Source of the DNA: JBIKWN01 sp044376365
GTDB taxonomy: Bacteria > Bdellovibrionota_C > UBA2361 > JBIKWN01
Length of the DNA stretch: 9,836 nucleotides
Reading direction: 5' to 3'
Assembly: GCA_044376365.1 (NCBI GenBank)
Contig: JBILLA010000085.1
Span: forward strand, 1 to 9,836
A program made the position numbers and the translations under genes. Positions 6,480 to 9,836 of this stretch are shown here, in pieces (position 1 is the first letter of the stretch; every line of letters begins with the position of its first letter). The notes under the pieces are model-generated. The model did no database searches, was not told the DNA's origin, and saw only the letters and a list, made by a program, of their open reading frames with translations.

Positions 6480-7448
6480 ATGTCGAGCTACGCATTACAA
6501 CCATTATGGGATATTATTTGGATTGATACTGTTGAGGGCTTGGCACAGATCGCTGAAGCAGCGCTTGGAGAAGCGTATCTCCCAATCGATACCGAAACGG
6601 TTGGTTGGCAATCCGGCAATGAGCAGCTTGCCTTGCTGCAGATTGGCATTCCAAGTAGGAAGCTTGTATTTCTTGTCGACTGTCTTGCCGTCCAATCGCT
6701 CGATCCTATCCGTGAGGTCTTAGTCGGTGTGGCACCGGCAAAGGTTGCACACAATGCGAGCTTCGAAGATAGACAGCTTGGAAGTCGAGGCATCAAAATG
6801 AAGGGGCTTCGTGATACCTTGCCAATGGCTCGAACACTGCGGCCTGATTTACCAAATCACCAATTAAAAACAGTGGCGTTTCATGTCGTTGGGAAAACTA
6901 TCAGTAAAGAAGCGCAAACGAGCGATTGGTCGTTGCGACCACTCTCACGAGAGCAGTTGCAGTATGCAGCTCTCGATGTAGAGATTCTTGCTGAAGTATA
7001 TGAAAGCTTGATGACCCTTGAGCAAAAACTGCTTATTTCAACTGATGCAACTGTTGAAGATATTATGAAAGAGCTTGCAGAGGTCACTGACGAGCGGTTT
7101 TCCTTGCTTAAAGATATTGCCCCAACACTTGCATTTATAGAGCAACGTACTGAGAAGCTAAAAGCTGCTCTTAAAGAGCGTCTTGAACATGGAGCGCCAC
7201 CGTATGATGGACTTTACGGAGAAGCTTCGATTAAAGCGATAACGCAGACTGAAGTGAATACAGAAAAGGTCAAAGAAGCCTTTCCAGAGATCGCCTCACT
7301 GGTTGTTGCAGAGAAAGTCGAGAGAAAGCGTCTCTTAGATGTGATGAAAGAATACGGTATTGATAAAAAGCGCCTCGATGAAGTTCTGGACCCGAAAGAT
7401 ACCTACTATAGGTTGATGCTTGAGATTGTGATGTTAGAAGAGCACTAG
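6480..7448 (+). CDS. RNase D-like 3'-5' exonuclease with unusual C-terminal region
   Basis: The N-terminal half (about 12-183) is a DEDDy exonuclease domain of the RNase D type, which trims RNA 3' ends such as tRNA precursors in the cytoplasm. All catalytic positions are visible: Asp37 and Glu39 in PIDTET (Exo I), Asp97 in HNASFEDRQL (Exo II, close to the HAGSED form of E. coli RNase D), and Tyr162/Asp166 in YAALD (Exo III). A typical RNase D would continue with one or two HRDC domains. Here residues 185-322 look different: a charged coiled-coil stretch (about 203-233), a short beta-like part (YDGLYGEASIKAITQTEV), and a charged helical tail. The start is ATG 6480, with AAGGA eight bases upstream. 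The name rnd would fit the catalytic domain only. Confidence 0.82.
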   Translation: MSSYALQPLWDIIWIDTVEGLAQIAEAALGEAYLPIDTETVGWQSGNEQLALLQIGIPSRKLVFLVDCLAVQSLDPIREVLVGVAPAKVAHNASFEDRQLGSRGIKMKGLRDTLPMARTLRPDLPNHQLKTVAFHVVGKTISKEAQTSDWSLRPLSREQLQYAALDVEILAEVYESLMTLEQKLLISTDATVEDIMKELAEVTDERFSLLKDIAPTLAFIEQRTEKLKAALKERLEHGAPPYDGLYGEASIKAITQTEVNTEKVKEAFPEIASLVVAEKVERKRLLDVMKEYGIDKKRLDEVLDPKDTYYRLMLEIVMLEEH

Positions 7449-7551
7449 CATAGGTTTATACCTCTCTTTGCTCTGTCACAAGAAACTTCTGGATCGCAAC
7501 ATTCGATTCATTCCATGAATTGTGAAAAGTTATATCGCAGAAGGAGAGGTC
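7449..7551. other. Gap between the exonuclease gene and the next gene
   Basis: These 103 bases hold a short perfect inverted repeat, ATTCAT-TCC-ATGAAT (7506-7520), and the strong ribosome-binding site of the next gene. I found no sigma-28 or sigma-54 motif and no convincing sigma-70 promoter or terminator, so the next gene may be read from the exonuclease promoter. Confidence 0.4.
7541..7549 (+). promoter_or_regulatory. Strong ribosome-binding site that sets the start at 7552
   Basis: AAGGAGAGG ends two bases before ATG 7552, with the AGGAG core five bases away. This decides for ATG 7552 over an in-frame GTG at 7522, which has no such site. Confidence 0.85.
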
Positions 7552-8394
7552 ATGAATCACACAGCTATCAATAGTTTTTTTAGTACACATCAAACGGTAA
7601 CAGTTGAGCAGTATATACCGCGGGATGCTCGCGAGCTTAATGAAGAGCAGCTTTTTATCGCACTTGTATCAAAGCAGTTAGGACAACAGCCTGGTGGTGT
7701 AAAGTTGGTGCAGTCATTCCAATCACATGTTGCATCGCTTGTAGAGCAGTCAAAAACTTCGCAAAAGCATATGCAGCTTGAAGATGCTGGGCAAAAAGCG
7801 ATTCAGATGATGCTTGAGCGCAAAGAGCTTTCAAAAGCAGGTGCAGAAAAACTTATACGAACGGCATGGACGGCAGCGCAGCTCGATGATAATCCAGCGC
7901 TTTGGGATAGTATCAGTGGTCCAAATGATCCTACAAAAGCAGTAGCAACTCGAGACGCTGCATTGAAGGGTATACAAGCAAAACTTGATGCTATTGCGGC
8001 AGGCAAACTTTCGTTAATTGATCCTCAACGCATAGCACCTTCTGCCACACCTCATGCGATGCAAGGAGCACGAGTTGCTTCTGGAGCTACAACAGCGTTC
8101 CTATGGAAGCCAGTTGCAAATAGTAGTGGTACAGGTTCTGTCTTGTTTCCAGCGCAGCTTGGCAAAGAAGCAACCGCTGTCGTTATACAAGACGCATCAG
8201 GTAACACAATCGATAAGGGTAGATTTACAAGCTTTGGCGATGACGGCGCTCGTGCAAAGTATGTTTTTACCAGGGCAGGCAAAGAGTATCCGGCAAATTC
8301 AGTCGTTGTGATTACCCTTCGTTCAGGCGAGCAGATACGTATGCCCCTTGCAGATCCCGCGAAACGATTAGAGAAAAATGCTTTGAACGCATAA
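7552..8394 (+). CDS. Unrecognised two-part protein encoded next to fliK
   Basis: I do not recognise this 280-residue protein. The N-terminal part (about 1-155) is mostly helical and charged, with heptad-like stretches (EEQLFIALVSKQLG, DAGQKAIQMMLERKEL) and no signal peptide or membrane segment. A Pro/Ala linker (about 156-180) follows. The C-terminal part (about 181-272) looks like an all-beta domain beginning FLWKP, then short strand-turn motifs (VLFPAQLG, QDASGNTIDKGRF, YVFTRAGKEYP, VVVITLRSGEQIR). From memory, similar FLWKP-type domains occur in other bacterial proteins, but I cannot name the family. There is no cysteine at all, as is common in exported flagellar proteins. Position directly before fliK suggests a flagellar link; this is inference. 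The gene ends with tandem stops TAA-TAA. Confidence 0.78.
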   Translation: MNHTAINSFFSTHQTVTVEQYIPRDARELNEEQLFIALVSKQLGQQPGGVKLVQSFQSHVASLVEQSKTSQKHMQLEDAGQKAIQMMLERKELSKAGAEKLIRTAWTAAQLDDNPALWDSISGPNDPTKAVATRDAALKGIQAKLDAIAAGKLSLIDPQRIAPSATPHAMQGARVASGATTAFLWKPVANSSGTGSVLFPAQLGKEATAVVIQDASGNTIDKGRFTSFGDDGARAKYVFTRAGKEYPANSVVVITLRSGEQIRMPLADPAKRLEKNALNA

Positions 8395-8415
8395 TAATCG
8401 TTTGCTATGAAAAGT

Positions 8416-8430
8416 TGGCAGAGCTTTTGC
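8416..8430 (+). promoter_or_regulatory. Sigma-54-type promoter upstream of fliK
   Basis: TGGCA (8416-8420) and TTGC (8427-8430) give the invariant GG-N10-GC spacing (GG 8417-8418, GC 8429-8430) and match the sigma-54 consensus TGGCACG-N4-TTGC at all but the sixth and seventh positions; a T also precedes TGGCA. Transcription should begin near 8442, about 39 bases before the fliK ATG. Sigma-54 control of hook and basal-body genes is established in several flagellated bacteria. I see no obvious enhancer-binding site in the window. Confidence 0.8.
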
Positions 8431-8473
8431 CGTAGTGTGTCTGACTGCAGTATCAACATCAGGACTACGGCAA
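8427..8473. repeat. Perfect 10-bp inverted repeat between the sigma-54 promoter and fliK
   Basis: TTGCCGTAGT (8427-8436) and ACTACGGCAA (8464-8473) are exact reverse complements 27 bases apart. The left arm overlaps the -12 box of the sigma-54 promoter; the right arm ends seven bases before the fliK ATG. The long loop and the weak T-stretch (TTTCTTC) make a terminator unlikely. It may be an operator pair, or a hairpin formed only in transcripts reading through from the upstream gene. Confidence 0.5.
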
Positions 8474-8480
8474 TTTCTTC

Positions 8481-9836
8481 ATGCTCATTAAAGACATATC
8501 AAAAATAAACGCTCCTGTTACTGAGGGATCAAAACCTATTATGGGTGGGAACGAGGCACTTTTTGCCGAGTTCTCTCAAACACTCGATAAAATCGTTACA
8601 AAGCTTCAGCGCCACGATAAAGCAGCATCGCTAATGCGACATGCTGATGAATCAGAAAGTGCAGAAAAGAGAAAAGTAGCTGAGGAAAAGCAACAAAATC
8701 AGTTCAGTAGCTATGAACAAAGTGCTGACGCTGCAAAAGAGCAGCGAGAGGAGTCTGCTGCTGTTCCTGAGAACGTTATTGAGCGAAATGCGTTTGGTCT
8801 TAAGAACCAATCAGATAAAAAGCCTGGACAGATGAAGCACAGTTTCGATTCCAAAGGCTCGGCGAAAGAATTTGCTCAGCAATCAATTGCTACCCCTCAG
8901 GAAGAGGCACAGGATGTAGCCGTTGATGAAGAAAGTGATGCGCATGATGCCAGTTTAAACGATGCCGGTGAAGCTAGTACTGCTGACCAGCAGCTGCTTT
9001 CGCAAGAAGCCATTGAAGTGCTACCAGCGGCAAACCCACAGATTTTGCTCTCGCAAAAAACAACCGTCACAGATAAACAGGCAGAGGAGCAAGATCTTTC
9101 GGATCTTCCTGCTTCGCTGCCTGATGGTCTGCAACTGCAGGCAGAGCAACAGGATGTAGGAACAGCCGTTCCTGAGCATGATGCTTCTGCTATCCAATTA
9201 GACAAACAGACAGCGCCGGATGCAGCTTCTTTGGCTAAATCAGCTGAAAAAGAGCCTGCAGCACAGCCTGTAGCGCAGCAGGTACAACAGGCAACTCTTG
9301 CAGCCGACCAGGGAGCTTCTGTCGAGGAGGCAGCTCTGCCCCTAGACGAGCAGGTAAATTTAGCCCAATTACAGGCAAACGCAGTAATGGATAGCGCCCA
9401 GAAGCAAAACAATGTTTCCATTCATGGAGATCAGCCTAAAGGTTCGAACTTATTTGAAAAATTAATTATCGAGCGTGCTCTACTTCAAGGGGCTATGGAC
9501 GCAGGATTGGGACAGCAAGGACAAGCTCTTGCTGATCAATCAACCCATAATCTCGTACAAGCTCAATTAAATCAACAACTTAGTCGTTCAGTATCTTCCG
9601 CTGGCAGTTCGGGTCCTAGTCAGGCGGCACAAGGCTTGCAAAACCTTATGAATCAACCACAGAAAGGGGCAGAAAGTGCCCAACGTGGTGAGATGAAAGA
9701 AGCGATGAAAACTTTGAAACCTCAAATTGAATCGAGAACCATGGAACGGGTCGAGTCTGCTTTGAAAGAAGTAGCTCGTGCCAAGGACGGCAAGACCATC
9801 TCGGTTCGTTTGGATCCACCAGAGCTTGGAACGGTA
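8481..9836 (+). CDS. fliK: Flagellar hook-length control protein FliK (3' end beyond window)
   Basis: FliK is exported by the flagellar type III system, measures hook length and switches the export gate from hook to filament substrates through its C-terminal domain. The visible 452 residues are mostly a hydrophilic, low-complexity Gln/Ala/Glu/Ser-rich region without Cys or Trp, as expected for the disordered ruler part. The last residues, ISVRLDPPELGTV (440-452), match the start of the conserved FliK C-terminal domain (LRLDPPELG), and the frame is open to the window edge. ATG 8481 is the first in-frame ATG after a TGA at 8442. Its ribosome-binding site is poor: AGGA lies 16 bases away. ATG 8541, with GAGGGA upstream, is an alternative. 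A sigma-54-type promoter lies just upstream. Confidence 0.88.
   Translation, partial: MLIKDISKINAPVTEGSKPIMGGNEALFAEFSQTLDKIVTKLQRHDKAASLMRHADESESAEKRKVAEEKQQNQFSSYEQSADAAKEQREESAAVPENVIERNAFGLKNQSDKKPGQMKHSFDSKGSAKEFAQQSIATPQEEAQDVAVDEESDAHDASLNDAGEASTADQQLLSQEAIEVLPAANPQILLSQKTTVTDKQAEEQDLSDLPASLPDGLQLQAEQQDVGTAVPEHDASAIQLDKQTAPDAASLAKSAEKEPAAQPVAQQVQQATLAADQGASVEEAALPLDEQVNLAQLQANAVMDSAQKQNNVSIHGDQPKGSNLFEKLIIERALLQGAMDAGLGQQGQALADQSTHNLVQAQLNQQLSRSVSSAGSSGPSQAAQGLQNLMNQPQKGAESAQRGEMKEAMKTLKPQIESRTMERVESALKEVARAKDGKTISVRLDPPELGTV

Noticed and set aside
7522..7551. GTG start ten codons upstream of the 7552 gene
   Set aside because: The strong AAGGAGAGG lies inside this extension and points to ATG 7552; no ribosome site precedes the GTG.
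8052..8459. 135-codon minus-strand open frame
   Set aside because: It overlaps the beta-domain of the 7552-8394 gene in antisense and runs through the sigma-54 promoter; no start signals.
8897..9421. 174-codon minus-strand open frame, Cys/Ser/Ala-rich
   Set aside because: It is antisense to the low-complexity fliK frame. GCA, CAG and GAG-rich codons read backwards give Cys, Leu and Ser runs without stops. There is no ribosome site and no plausible protein.

Overview
The window carries a chemotaxis gene cluster on the minus strand (about 1-5250), a membrane-protein gene (about 5400-6400), and a plus-strand run that ends inside the flagellar gene fliK (6480-9836). CheA, CheW, CheY and CheB, a FliK C-terminal signature, and sigma-28-like and sigma-54-like promoter motifs together indicate a motile, flagellated bacterium. 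Sigma-54 control of late flagellar genes would fit a Gram-negative of the proteobacterial or deltaproteobacterial-like kind. The lineage is inference and cannot be settled from this sequence.

Minus strand, in order of transcription: a stand-alone receiver protein, a stand-alone Hpt protein, cheA, cheW, cheY, cheB, and the first eight codons of another gene that overlaps the cheB stop codon as ATGA. CheA has P1, P3, P4 and P5 domains plus a second CheW-like domain at its C-terminus, and no recognisable P2 domain. The separate Hpt protein is a close relative of the CheA P1 domain (about half the residues identical in a hand alignment). The receiver and Hpt genes may therefore form a side branch of the same phosphorelay. 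A very good sigma-28 (FliA) type promoter lies in the 135-base gap before cheA, and a weaker one sharing its TTAAGAAA and GCCGA parts lies before the receiver gene. The cluster thus looks like two flagellar-coregulated transcription units. CheW, CheB and the gene after cheB all start 0-10 bases from the previous stop, with an AGGAA ribosome-binding site overlapping or next to that stop.

The middle of the window holds an LPG-synthase-TM/UPF0104 integral membrane protein (minus strand) and a divergent RNase D-like exonuclease (plus strand). They share an 80-base gap with two near-consensus housekeeping promoters whose -10 elements overlap on opposite strands. The exonuclease has the full DEDDy active site, but its C-terminal half does not look like an HRDC domain.

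The right end has an unrecognised 280-residue, cysteine-free, two-part protein with a very strong ribosome-binding site. It is followed by a near-consensus sigma-54 promoter and then fliK (hook-length control), which is cut by the window edge just as its conserved C-terminal domain starts. I saw no RNA gene, insertion sequence, CRISPR array or convincing rho-independent terminator.
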